Shown here piece by piece: positions 34,008 through 46,520 of a stretch of DNA of 64,000 nucleotides. How positions within the stretch are numbered: the stretch's first letter is position 1; the number at the start of each line of letters is the position of its first letter. The notes below the pieces were generated by a model. That model saw only the letters and a program-made list of their open reading frames with translations, had not been told where the DNA came from and made no database searches. The position numbers and the translations under genes were made by a program. This DNA is from Sympetrum striolatum (lineage: Eukaryota; Arthropoda; Insecta; Odonata; Libellulidae), in assembly GCA_947579665.1 (NCBI GenBank), contig OX388347.1, positions 27,086,562 through 27,150,561 of the forward strand, given 5' to 3'.

Positions 34008-34084
34008 CCTGTTTCGACGAATAATCATCATCCTTTGCTCCTCCAGACATCCTTCAAAGGGTGATAACCATTCGTCGAAATCGG
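34008..34084. repeat. Inverted repeat with outward GTCGAAA modules
   Basis: Arms at 34008-34037 and 34055-34084 read outward as CAAAGGATGATGATTATTCG and CAAAGGGTGATAACCATTCG, each followed by TCGAAA and AGG or CGG-type sequence (GAAACAGGTCC on the minus strand, GAAATCGG on the plus). The layout (a TGATGA-like box, a short variable part, GTCGAAAC, in an inverted pair with a 17-base loop) parallels the 29.1 kb foldback with more divergence. Confidence 0.65.
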
Positions 34085-34339
34085 AGCTTCGTTATTATTC
34101 CAATAGAAACACCGTTTTGGAGAAATTAAAATTTCCTGGCTTCTTTCCATTATGGAGTTCCACAGTATTTCGCCCTATTCTGCGAAGTTCATGTAGTATG
34201 TATGCAATTCATTGTATTTATGAAGTGATATTGTAATTCTCTTACAATGCGTTTAAAATTACGCTAATGCACAACTGAGTGTATATTCCATTTAATAGGG
34301 ACTTATAAGACGTTTGAAATGACTTATTCATTTCGTAAT
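34085..34339. other. Non-coding spacer, nothing recognised
   Basis: AT-rich; no feature noted. Confidence 0.5.
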
Positions 34340-35460
34340 ATTATCAGTGCGTTCTGAGATAATGATAGCCGGCGGAAGTCAAACAATGGGTTGTGTTATT
34401 ACGAAACTGTCTTCGAATCGAAAGACAAAAATGAAGGAAAAAAACAAAAGGAAATTCCAGACCATAATCGTCGTCGTTTCCGGTCTTTTCTACGGCGGAC
34501 TCGAGAGGTTTCCATCCGCATTGGCTGCCACGCTCGCGAGATTAACTTCAGATCCTCTCGGATGTCGAGTTTTACGCGAAAGAACTTTCGTTTTCACTTC
34601 AACCCGAAAGAAATCCTCAAGGCCATAAAACAGGGAGATACAATGGGTATTCCCTTGCTTTCAATAAACGGTGCAGACATTTCAAACAATCTTCGTTAGC
34701 ATCGGCCTTCATCCAACCGCGAGAGGAAATCTGTCTTGAGTCACTTTCCGGAGGTTTAGATGGCGGAGAATGGGAGCAATAACCTCTCCGTGATGTCACT
34801 TGCGCCAAAAAAATTGAAAGCGGTCCTTGAGCCGAAAAGATCCCCCCCTCCCCCGCTCCCTCAGCGGAGGTTCCGCGACCTTTGAGTAAATCTGTGCGCG
34901 TGGAGAAGAAAGGATGGGAGATATCGAACCCTCTCTCGTATCCGCGACATCTTCTTCGCCTGTTTCCCTCTGGCCAACTCGTCTATTGGCATCGACGTAT
35001 TTTTTGCCGAGAAGAATTCTTCGCCTATCTTATCAGCAGCCGAGGACTTCCGATAATGTTTACGAATTCCTATTTATTTGGATGCGCGCCAGAGTCACAA
35101 GGAAAACAGCTCGATAGAGATATCCGTCGCGGGTTTGGTACGGAAGAGGCAGCGAACAGCGGAATAAAAGAATGGCGAAATTACTGGGACTCTCGCTGCC
35201 AGAAGGAATGAAGAGAGGGGAAGAATTTGGAAGCTGTTTCTTTCATTTTTTTAATATTATGAACGCGTCCTGCAAATCGGTCGATACTCTTCCCTCCCTT
35301 TTTATTATTCTGAGCACGCATTCCTAAGTCCGCGCCGCTCACTAAATTTCCTTTTCTTTTTCTAAAAATATTTCCTCTCTTTTCCCTCTTTCCCTACGCT
35401 TCTTATCTCTTTTCCTCGACTGCCTCACCGCTTTTCTCACAAATGCAGCAACATCCTTCG
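34340..35460. other. GC-richer block followed by pyrimidine-rich tract
   Basis: GC rises from 34370 to about 35220, with overlapping open frames (93, 102 and 109 codons on plus, 63 on minus) lacking domains. From about 35285 to 35440 the plus strand is C/T-rich. A B-box-like GGTTCGATATC on the minus strand near 34923-34933 has no matching box A and is not called a tRNA. Confidence 0.3.
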
Positions 35461-36355
35461 AAGATTCTTTGCCCAAGTCTTTTCCCTATGATGAATGTGA
35501 ATCTCATGCTTCTGTATCTCACATTGCATTTGTTCCGTTGAATATTGTACATGTTAAACGAGACAATATATCATCAACTACACCAAATAAAATATACTTC
35601 GACTGCCTCGGAGTTCCGCTCTTGAGCCTAGCCACCTGTCTTATACTTGGAATTTTATTGGCCTTCCATTTATTTGCATACTAAATACTAATTCTTTCAC
35701 TTAAATTCTTTTTTATGGAGTACTTTAGCATAAAAACAGCACCATAAAAGTTCATGGATGGTTTACAATAAATCTCTGCTTGTGATTTCCATTATGATTT
35801 ATCTATTGGTATTAATCTCGTGTTCATTACTTGTGTTTTAATTCGTTAATCTACTGCTTGGATGTCTTTCTTACATCGCAATTTTCATGTGAACCATAGA
35901 CGCCAGATAATTTCTGCTAAAGATAAATGTAAACTAAGATTGATCATTTATAGCTAATTAATTAGAATCACAGAGTTCTGCAGATTAACAAATATATTTA
36001 AGTATTTCCTTTGCGTGCAGTCAATCAAATTTACATGTAACTAATTGAGCTATACTGAGATTTTTTCTAGTGGTAAATTAAATTTTGTTGGTGGAAAATC
36101 TTTTTGCTATATTGTCATTTTTGTTACTTAGAGAATTACTTTAGGGAATTACATTTAAATTATCTAAATTACATAATGACCTTATCTATCATCTTTAATT
36201 TTTAATTACTTTCCATTATTTTAACTTTTATTTACACCTTGGGAAGATGACATCCGTCGTATAGTCTATATGAGTAGAAACTTGATTAATCTATTATTTT
36301 ATTTCGTTTTGGCCTTCATGTTGGTAGCGTCAAAATTCTTTCAACGAGAGACTCA
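35461..36355. other. Non-coding AT-rich region, nothing recognised
   Basis: A 71-codon plus-strand frame (35469-35684) with a hydrophobic end (LLSLATCLILGILLAFHLFA) has no recognisable family and no start context; considered chance. Confidence 0.45.
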
Positions 36356-37010
36356 TTGAATTATTTCGTGAAATTCCTCCGCAATGAGACGGTTGTCTAT
36401 AAAACATTTCAATATACAATTTCGTCTGCGCATATCTTATCGTTCTTTCATTTACTCCCCGACGCACTTTTCCTCGTGAAAGACCTCCAGGTCGTGAATC
36501 ACGGATTTATGATACGCTCTTCATATTTCTGTCATCCGACAGTCTTCTGTTTCTGGCGATATATTTATACTCCCTCTTATTCTCGTCTCCTTTTATCGGT
36601 CGAGGGACGTCACCGGGAGCCGCGGGCCAATCCAAGAGGGAGAGACATCGGATTAAGAGAGAAATATAATGGGAAGGGCCTCTCGTTCGATCTTCGGCGT
36701 CGGAAGACGCATTATTTCGAACGTGGGGATATATAAATTCCGAGCTGTTGCGATCTCGTCCGTGGAGATTAAAAATGGATGTGTGTTAAGATCAAAGGGA
36801 CTAATTAAGGGATGGGAATAGCTCCGATAAAGGAGAATTGAGAAGCGATGTTCTGATTGAAGTTAAAATATGCCGGGTACTTTTAATGATGCGTACATCC
36901 GCCCAAGATCGCCATTTTAACGCTTTAATTACGCAAAGGCTTCTAACAAGGAGAGCTTACACTTTGTGTAACACGGATTCGCCCAAGACTGTCAGAGCAT
37001 GTTCCTTGCT
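36356..37010 (+). promoter_or_regulatory. GC-richer block with TATA and factor-site-like motifs
   Basis: The block holds a TATATAAA at 36730-36737 with a pyrimidine/CGTGG region about 30 bases on, and within the next 120 bases an AGATCAAAGG (36789-36798), matching the TCF/LEF consensus, a CTAATTAAG homeodomain-type core (36800-36808) and a CCGATAAAGG GATA-type site (36823-36832). A 126-codon open frame ending at the TATA (36356-36736) has no known domain. Promoter or enhancer identity is inference from short motifs. Confidence 0.2.
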
Positions 37011-38759
37011 TTAAAATAATTGACACGTATCTGACGGTTGAGCTCAATTGGCCTTTGCTTATACAAAATTGGCAATAAGAATTGGAGTCGAGTAAACAAC
37101 ACACATGCGTGCATTGACAGGCAGAAAATTACATTTTTCATTCAAAAAATATTTTTTTCCAATCGTTTCAGGGATATAACTCACTTTTTCACCATTAAAT
37201 ATCAGAATCTTATCTTCCAGATATTCTTTACTATTATCGTTAAAAATATTCAAATATACCTATGCTAGGAACTGGTACTGCAGTATCTTCTATATTTTAA
37301 GTTACCTTCCCAGGCGAACATTGGTGAAATTCGTAATGGATATAATCTTGGACATGGAACTTTTTCCAGAGATATTTATATTATTTAATATAAACCTCTG
37401 TGGAAAAAGAGCCATAATAAAATTATTTTATTCTGTTCTGATATTTTCGGCATAACTTTTAAGAAGAACCTCAGAGTTACGTCCTCTAGTCTGGGTCTTC
37501 TGACTATTCCTTTGGGTATTTTTCCTGTTTGGAATGGTTCCAGTTAAAGTGTACACATAATAGGGATATATAGCGGATACATACTGAGTTCCAAAGTTTA
37601 AGTTTCGGAAAGCTCTCGTAACGTCATGTTCGGTTCACTTTCTTTGAATAAAAGGTGAGTGAAAGGACCTTATTTCATGCGGAGAGACATTGCAAAACTC
37701 TCTTTGCGGTTTTCTGACTACTTCTGATTCTTGGATGAATACCGATGTAAAGATTTAAAACCGAGAATAGAATAGTTTTCTTTTTCTCAGAATCACATGA
37801 GTTGCACAGGTACGTACATTAACTGTTATAGAACACTTCTCAATTGATGGTTCAACAAGATAGTGGTTAAGTAAAAACAGAAATTATATAAGTAAGCATG
37901 TTAATGATAGAATAAAATAATTATCAACAAAGGAGAAATATAAAAAACATAAAAAGTAATTCGTTATGATGAAAAATATAAAAACCTATTTCTTAGATTC
38001 CTTATTGTCTGGTAAATTATTGTATGACAGTAGGTGATTTTAAAATCTATAGCTTCTTACTCTTGAAATAGAATCTTCCTTTTGTTCAAGAGAATGAATA
38101 ACTCCGTGACAATCGAATCGGTTGGTCTTAAAATATTCACCGTAATGGATTTTTGCCTCGATCGTCTTGAGACTCTTGAAATGCATACGTGAGAATATGA
38201 GGTTGCATCTTTAGAATGGCGATGGTTTTAGTAGTTCCTCCTTTCATATTGCATACTCTGCTCGTAGATCTTATATTCTATAACCTCTAAAAAGTTATGT
38301 ACGCATCTTCATAAAATCTTCAAGAATCGAGTTTTATGAGACTCATAAAGTTTTCCTTCGAGTCTAGTGCATGCTAGAGTTAAGGCGGCTTTCTTCGCCC
38401 GATATTACTGCCACGAATATTTTCATCATCCGTACCACATATTTCTGAGAGTTCCTTCGATTCTTTCGCTCGAGAAATCCGGTCAAATTTACAAATAATT
38501 CTCGCTAACCCCAGCACTCTTCATCTCAAAACTGTCGTTCTAATACGTTTCCACTCCGCCCAGCTAATTAGAATAGATCGCAATCGATGTGATCGTCTCG
38601 CTATAATTTTAAGCAGGAAGTGATGTGTCCCCCGATGAGCTATATATCTGTTTCTTTGGTTCTGTACCTTGAAAGCATAACAAATGTACCTAAGCCGTGC
38701 GTCTCAGCGCGTAGTAATTCATACTCGTCGAATCCTTGCCTTTCTGCTCTCGGACCGGT
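37011..38759. other. Non-coding AT-rich region, nothing recognised
   Basis: A GC-richer patch begins near 38340; otherwise no feature is supported. Confidence 0.45.
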
Positions 38760-39010
38760 TGTCTTTACATATCGAGTGGGATCTTGCCATCCCACTAGGG
38801 CACTAATGCGTGGAATACGGTTCGAGCCTCACCTGTTCACGAGGAGTGTGTGCAGAAGGGGAGAGCGGCTTGTCTCACAGGCCGTCTTCTCTTCGAGAGG
38901 GAGGGGAAGCCATTACTGCTGAGCCCTTCGGAGTGCTATTGGCTTCAGGTCTGCACCTTCTGCATCCTCTAGTGCCAATACCGCCTCGGGCTTTGTCATT
39001 TTCCAGGCCG
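38760..39010 (+). mobile_element. Possible tRNA-derived SINE-like block
   Basis: A box-B-like GGTTCGAGCC lies at 38819-38828 and a box-A-like ATCGAGTGGG at 38771-38780, a tRNA-like distance apart. They are followed by about 180 bases of GC-rich sequence contrasting with the AT-rich flanks, which would suit an inserted SINE body. No convincing A-rich or simple-repeat tail or target duplication is seen, so this is tentative. Confidence 0.28.
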
Positions 39011-41539
39011 TTAATCATGAGTCCTTGCATTCACTCCAATCGACAGTTTCAACAAAGCGTTCCAGGTCCGATTCGTAAAGTAAATTACGAACATATCTTC
39101 TCGTCGTGTTCTCCAGGTATCATTTGGATCGCATTCTTAAGCAACTACAATCCGCAATCATTTCTTCATTTATCTGTTTTTTATTCATAAGTTCTGTTCT
39201 GTTTTATTCATCTGTTTCATATTCATTTATCATTTTTTATTCATATTTCATAATTTATATAGGATACAATATCACAAATAAAAAGGATCGAGAGAGTATG
39301 AATCAAACATAAAATCCAAAGGATTAACAGAAGTGAAAAATATCGATTGAACTACACTGATCGAAACATAAATTATTAAATACTAAAGGGATTGTGCATA
39401 GGCTCTGGTTTAGGGATTATACCTTGCTCATATTCTAAAACTGTGATAGTAATAATGGCGTTTCCGTCTGCATTTCCTCAGGTTTTATGGCTTCCTTTTA
39501 TCTGTGATTTGATTCCTGACTTTCCACCAGTTGAATGCGTCAATTTTAAAACTATGCATTCATTAAAAATACATGGAAATTCGGGCTTGCTTTATTTATG
39601 ACAAATATCCACATTAAGTTCATGTAGACAAGAAAAAAAATCAATGAAATTATAAATGAAAAATGTTTTGACAAATCGATTCAAAATTATTTATAGTGCT
39701 AAGTAATAGTGTGAATAATACCAAGTCTTACCTAATACTATTTAATAAGTCATTTTTAATTATCTTATTTAGATATTTTTCACCTTGTTTATATAAACAG
39801 AATGTAGCTGATATTTTTTTTAATATATCGAAGTTTAAACACCTCACCACGGGTTTCAGTCTATATTAAAATTATATACCACCAATCTTGTATCGAACTT
39901 TTAAGATTAATATATTCAAATATTCCGGTTGCAAATAAAGTCGACATGAATCGAGTGGTTCATTATTGCGAGAAAAATCGGATTTAAAGCTGGAAATTGA
40001 ATCAGCACTCTCATTTGTAGGATGAGGGAAAGAATGAATATTAAATTTTCATCCGAAGCAACGAAATCGCTTTAGAATTACTCGAAACCTATCTTTCATT
40101 TCGAAACAATTTCGAATACAAAGTCTTGTAACTTAAAGTTAGTCATTTCCTGGCCCCTGGAATAATCGAAAGAAAGTCTTTTAATTAAATCTTTCAATTT
40201 ATATCCGCTCTCGTTGTTTTATATTCTGTCAGAGAGAGTTGAAATTAATCCTAAATATTAGAATTATCTTTATGAATAGGATAATCTTCATATTTTCCTT
40301 TTATGAAATTTACCTGGATTCTTTGAAGCCTCCTTTGGGTGATGCTTCTTTATTTCTTCATTGGAAGAGGAATCAGGAATTCATGAAAAATGGAGCAGAG
40401 AGCTTTTGAGAAGTCTCGATCTATTCTATGCTATCAAAGGATACGATTTGGGTTAATCAGCTAATTAAATAGGAAAGGGGGTGGGTAAATGGTCATCGCT
40501 GCCTCTAAGCAAAATAGAAAAATTCCTAATTTTAAAATATAAATCACTACCCGTTGATTGGTGTCTTGAACGAAGAAAAGTGTCATCATTTTGTATATTT
40601 TTCTTTTGCTTAGCTTTATCTTGTGTAAATGGTTGTTTCTTTCTTTCTTTCCTTTTAGAAATCACCAGCTACTATTTTCTTTTTTACAGATTCTTCTTTT
40701 TAGTTAAAGGTTGCAGTAGTTACCTGTTTGTCACAGGATTTATATCGACATAGTGACACAAATAGTTATGCGCCGGAATATGTGAGCATCATCGAAAGAT
40801 CTCGAGAAATCCTTCCTAAAGTATTTCGATCATCGCGTAGTTATAATTGATCTTATAATTCTAATAAATAGGGGAATCTTTTCATACGTTTCCAGTTTTT
40901 GAATTTTCATCTCAATTTCTCAAAATTCCTCTCACAATACAAAGCAGCCTTTTTCCTTAGTTTTTAAAGTTATTTTCTTCTATTATTTGTTTATGCTATC
41001 TTCATCTGTGAGACATTATGGTTAGTTTAGGTATCCATAAGTGGAGTTGCTGCTTGCCATTCTTGTAAAGTATACGAAAAAGAAATTAAGGAAGAGAGAG
41101 AAATAAGTTCTGTACGATAGTTGAGAAATCAAAGTATCCGTCTGAAATCATTTAGACAACATTTTTCACTCTCTTATCCTTTAGATATAACTTTATGGAC
41201 GATAATTGAAAGTGAAATATATCGAAACTATAGGAATTTAAAATCAAGTTTTCTTCCGGGGAGTGTTCGGCGAGTTCAATGCATATAAATGTAACGATAG
41301 TGGAATAATTAGCTTCAACTCTTTCCAAGAAACGACGTTTTGTATATTCGTTCATTCTTTGATTTTATTGAGCATGCCTAATCGTTCTTAAATAAATTTA
41401 CCCTATCCTCATAATTTTTCTACAATTGAAGACATACTTTTAAGGTCGGGCATAAAAGTCCTTCTTTTAATCTGATGCATTCCTTTCCACATCACAAATA
41501 ACACTCTGAACTTTTCATTATCACGCATCATTACATCCG
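39011..41539. other. Non-coding AT-rich region, nothing recognised
   Basis: Short ORFs only. A run of TTTATTCAT-like repeats around 39180-39250 is low-complexity. Confidence 0.5.
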
Positions 41540-42130
41540 CTGTAAAATTCCGTGCCTTTCTCTCGACGCTTCCTCAGAGCAAAAAACTCACAACGGGAAT
41601 GCTTAGGTTAATCTGTTAACAGATGCAAAAGTTTCCCCTAAATACATTCCTGTGGAAGTTTGCATTTGTTTAGGCTCCCAAAAGCGGAAAAAAGTATGAG
41701 TCTTTATTATAAGCCGGTCAAGTCAGTTCGCTTTAAAGACTGCGAAGAACGGAAAAGAAGTCTTTTATCGGCCCGCGAACGCGAGGCTTATAAATTCCCT
41801 CGACGCCGCCTCATCTGCTCATGTACGTTAATGTCTTGTTCTCACATTTTTCCATTATTTGCCCTTTTTTCCCCGTAATTTCGTATCCGACCCAACGTTC
41901 CTTTTTGTTCTTTCCCCCGCCACATTCCATGTCCAGACGACTCCTTTTCCTCCCACCTGCGGCGCTGCGGGCGTTAGTATCCATTATCATCATCGGCCCT
42001 CTTCATCCCCGACCACGCGTTTACTTATCTCGATGTCGTTCTCTCGCACTTATCGCCTTTCTCCTTCTGCCGCGCCTTCTTTCATCCTTTCCCTTCTCTC
42101 TTTGCCTCTTTTCTCTTTAACGTCCTCACA
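41540..42130. other. GC-richer, then pyrimidine-rich block
   Basis: Contains TTATAAAT at 41789-41796 followed about 30 bases on by CTCATCTGCTCATG, a weak TATA-to-start arrangement on the plus strand, and then a strongly C/T-rich plus strand to 42120. Two overlapping frames of 99 and 101 codons arise from the C/T bias and encode low-complexity S/P/L-rich peptides. No gene is claimed. Confidence 0.25.
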
Positions 42131-42536
42131 CAAACCTTCGAGTTCCTACGTGTATGACTGCTAATTTATTATTTTTTATTTTATTACTATTTTATATTTC
42201 GTTCTCTGTACTCTCGTTATCTATTCTTTCCCTTTTATGAGAACATGGTTTCCAATATAACCACTTCAACTGACAATTGACGGTTTAGTTGAGCTATCAT
42301 TCCAGCTGAAATAGCTTACCGTCCAGTAATCAATCTCTGGAGATGTAATTGTCATTAACTTTTTTTAAACGCGTTACCATCGCCTGATGAAGTATAGAAT
42401 ATTTTATTTTGCAAATGGAAAAAAGATTATGCAAATAAATTTTATCTATGTTTTTGAATTTCTTTACAGTTCTGATTGGGCTTCATCAAAGCTTCATTCC
42501 CTAGACCCTCATTGATGAGTTCCATGAAGTGGAAAT
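42131..42536. other. Non-coding spacer with a small imperfect hairpin
   Basis: GACGGT ... AGCTAT near 42280-42298 and ATAGCT ... ACCGTC near 42311-42323 form a bulged inverted repeat. Otherwise unremarkable. Confidence 0.35.
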
Positions 42537-42700
42537 TTATTTATTTATTTTCCACAGACATCAATTTATCGGGCAGTGGGATGTTTAAACATTAACAAAG
42601 AAAAAAAACTCACACAGGCATTCTCTAACCAGATACATCAAATTAGTTGGGACAAACGGACAGGAGTCCATTTATCGTATAATAGATACCAATATTAAAT
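42537..42700 (-). mobile_element. Possible minus-strand retroelement 3' end
   Basis: A (TTTA)n run at about 42537-42552 is the reverse complement of a TAAA-type tail; the minus-strand sequence leading into it carries an AATTGATGTCTGTGGAAAAT junction. This resembles the 25.7 kb LINE tail, but no coding remnant follows. Confidence 0.25.
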
Positions 42701-45700
42701 ACATTCAATGCTGGATCAAAAAAATATATTGATCAATACATGTTTTCTGCTTTAAACGAACCGTGCCCTTCGGTTCAGAAAACGTCATGCGATGATAATC
42801 CTAATGATTGAATGGAATATAGTAACGAAAATCGCGGATGAGCGAGGAAAATGATAATGAGCGAATGAATTCATTCTTTCGAAGATTCAGATTATTATCT
42901 AGTTTTTATGGATTATACATAATTAAGCTTAGAAAAATAGCATAATACTATTCGTGTGTTTTTACGCCATTCTATTACAATTTTAACTTGATTAAACTTC
43001 TTTATCGTCCACATTCCGACATAGCCGTCGTTCTATCTTTTCCCCTTTAATATTCCCTCGACGCATTAGCCTTTCCCTTCTTTTGTTTTTATCCGCTAAT
43101 CCCCTGACTCTTATCGTCTGCGCCGCTTTGATGAGCAATCTGATTTCATATACAAAGGTATGCGTCCGCTCAGGTAAACCTCCGCAGCGTTCTTATCATT
43201 TTCCCTTCTCTCCCGGAAAAATTTCTGAAACGAGAGAGATACTTCCTCGGAACGGATAATGAATATTTTCGAAAAGAATTCATTTAACTATTTTAAATGA
43301 AATTCGGGTTTCAAATTGATATCGATTCGTTAAATTTGTTTGTTGGCTCGATTTTTTTGTATCTCTAGCAATCTCGATTTTTCATTGAATAACATGAAAT
43401 TTCCTTGATAGATAACCTTTATATATATATATTGTGATTGAATGTGCATTCTTTTTCTTATATCTGAAATGAATGGACCCCACCTAAATTATGAAGGTTA
43501 GCAATTATATTTACTTGTGTACTTGGCGGCTAAATTCGATTAATTAGCAGTTATTATAGAGATGATTTGATTGAAGACATAATTGTTTTTCTATCAGCAT
43601 GGAAAAGGAGAATAGAATAAAAAACTGAAGGCACTTTTTGCTAAGAGAGAAAAATTTTTTTTTAGTCTAAGTCTTTCAAGTTAGTTAGTTAGTTTTTTTA
43701 AGTCTTTATCTAAGATATAGATAAACTATTGAGCATCTTGAAGGCCAAAATTTAAACAAATCATATGTAACTCTTTGGTCACCAGCAATCATGCGTGTGA
43801 CCATTTGGTCATACTAGTCATCAACAGGCTGATCTGCTTCATTGTCATATTTATTTGAGACAGTTTTACAAAATTCCACAAAAGTGCAACTATTTTGTTC
43901 ATGTAACAGCTGTGCTGCTTTTGGAGGCAACTGATTTTAAATCACAAATATTCGTTTTTCGATGTATCGATAAGATTAAACAGAATTAATATCACCCGAT
44001 GAAGGACCGATTTCACAAAAGGTATTTAAATTACTTATTAATACCATTTTAAAGATATTTGTGTATGTTTATTACTCTCTTATAATTACTCTCTAGATTT
44101 GCTTTCCTTGCATTTGCATAAAATAAGCTGATTATTGGCTGCTTTGAGAATAACATGTTTTAGAAACGAAGTAATTAGAAAGGTACGAAGAGGAACGAAA
44201 TTAAAAAGATAAACGGATGCAGTATGCGTTTACGGCAGAGTAAAGAAATTTTAGGGCGCTTGGTATCAAAGATCTTTGAATTGCATCAATGTTATAGTTT
44301 GACATTCCCCAAAGTTTTAAGATTGGAAAATTAATTACGTGCCTAGAATTAAAGTCAGAATTTTACCCATGTTCCAGTGTAAAGAACTATTCCCAGGTTA
44401 TCTCTAGTACACCGATGTACAGATCCAGTCGGATAATGGGGAGAGTGCAGTTAACTCACGAACGCAGTTTATCACCTTTGGAAACTTTTCCTTCGACAAC
44501 CCGTCGCTCTTATTAATCTTTGACAGCATAATGGCATTGGGATGTGGATGTACGGTACGTTTGATGCATGAAAGCGCATCAAAATATAAAAGCTTTCTCA
44601 TTTATTCAGAGGGAGAGTTTAATATTAGATCTCATAATTCAGATATGGCGATAAAGCGACTCATTTTAGTTATTTAGAGACAAACATTAGAATTCGCGTT
44701 ACCTTGAAAATCTTCCTAAAGGAAGTTTGTGGTGAATACTTGGTGAGGATGAATGTATCATGAAATATGGAATTAAAATTTTATCGCGGAATTAAAATTA
44801 TGGGCGCAATTAAATATAAGAGTACATTTTTCGTTGAGTATTTCATAGACATTATGAATTTCAATATACATATTTCTCAAGTTATTTCGTTGTATTAAAG
44901 AATCTTTCTATAGTAGTCGTTCATTTTTACGTAACATAAGGTGACGTTGGTTATAGTGGGCTACTTTTCCATGTAACCTCTTTTTGTCATTACTGCATTG
45001 TGAAATTTACTCATACGTAATACTCATATTAATATACTCAAATATATGCGAAATTAGATTTTCTGTTACAATAATAGAATATGGGATATCTGACATTATC
45101 ACCTATGTGTTCTCATATCATGTCACATTATCTCATAAACTTCTCAAATTATCTCATGAATGAAGAAAGAAACTTTGTGATTTCCACGGTAGATTTATTA
45201 AGGAAATTAGGAAGCTGCTTTTCTATTCATGGCTTTCCACAAATTGACGCCTACTCACACCAAACATTATCACATTTATTTTATCATATGGAAGTGGTAT
45301 AATAGATGCAGAGGATTTTTAAGCCTTAGATGTATTCCTTCGTAAATAATATACGCCTGTATATGTTCGTGATGAAGCAGAAATAAGGCGATCAACTCCC
45401 TAAGTAAAGCAAGGTATTTATTGCTTCCAAGCATTTACAAGAAGTGCCAGATCAGCCAAATAAGAGCTGATCGGAGAAATGATCCGACGGCTATTGAAGT
45501 TCAAGTAGCTCTGGTATCCTCTCGCCAACAATCGCCGTTAAACGTCTGGAAATTTTTCGAGTTGACCAATTATTAGACAAAAGAACCACGTTAGTGGCGT
45601 CCATTTAAAACACATAAAAATTCAAACATTAAATGTACAGAATCAATTCTAAAGAACGACTTACTCCGATTTAAATCTCATTTCATATCGTATTCTCCAG

Positions 45701-45939
45701 ATAATTCTTTTGGCTTAATTAGTCACAAGATCACGATCACAAGTTAATCACGATCTCAAAAAGTCCAGTTCCAAGCTTTATTTGTCTAATGTTGGGAAGT
45801 TTCTAAAAATGGTAATAAAATGTGATTAGCTTTCTTGATTCCAAGTACTTTTCAAGAGGTTTCCAGTTAGAGTCTCAAGATAAAATTAACTGGAATAAAA
45901 TGCATCGATTGAGGCTAAAATCTCGTTAGCGGTTCACTG
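42701..45939. other. Non-coding AT-rich region, nothing recognised
   Basis: A GC-richer patch lies at 43010-43260 and a small TA run at 43421-43433. No coding sequence or RNA gene was seen. Confidence 0.5.
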
Positions 45940-46520
45940 TTGGAACTGGTACTGCAAACGTGTCGACAGTTTATGAGTGCCTGTGACTCTGGGATACGAA
46001 TGACTAGGAATTGCACATCACCACTAAGGCAATTCTGGTGTTTCATCGCAACGCTTACTCAGAAGCACTCCGTGGAGTACACGGCGCTTGCTTTTTCAGT
46101 TCCATTTCCCGTTTTCCTTGTTTATGCCTGATTCGAGTGGGTTTTATTGGTCATGCATCCCGTCCTTTCTTCCCCTCAATATCCCCTCCAATCTGAATCC
46201 CTCCTTATCTCGCACTTTTCCTTCCGTCACTTCCTCTAAGTCTCTTCTCCATTCCAGCTATTCCCTAATCCCTTATCGTTTTCTTCTCACCCGTAATCCA
46301 TTAATTCCTTAATCTCCTCCCTCTTACTGTCGCTCTTGTCTTCCCGCTCTTTTCTTCTCGAGATGCGTCATTTTCAGCTGTATCCCTCTTATAATCCCCG
46401 CCTTCCTCTAAAAAAAACAGCCGTCCTTCTATTTCCTATCGTCGAAAATCTGCTTATCTTATCCCTCGGATTTTGTCCTCATCCAAATCTAATTGGCGAT
46501 TTCCAAAAGCGATTTTGAAT
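45940..46520. other. Pyrimidine-rich block
   Basis: From about 46090 to 46450 the plus strand is dominated by C and T. Overlapping frames of 60-74 codons encode low-complexity S/F/P/L peptides and are treated as composition artefacts. Confidence 0.35.

Noticed and set aside
36356..36736. 126-codon open frame on the plus strand
   Set aside because: No recognisable family; the frame runs directly into a TATA-like sequence and changes composition halfway.
38810..39190. 126-codon open frame on the plus strand
   Set aside because: It overlaps the tRNA-like GC-rich block and another frame, and has no domain.
41821..42164. Two overlapping S/P/L-rich frames of about 100 codons
   Set aside because: They arise from a C/T-rich tract and are low-complexity in both frames.
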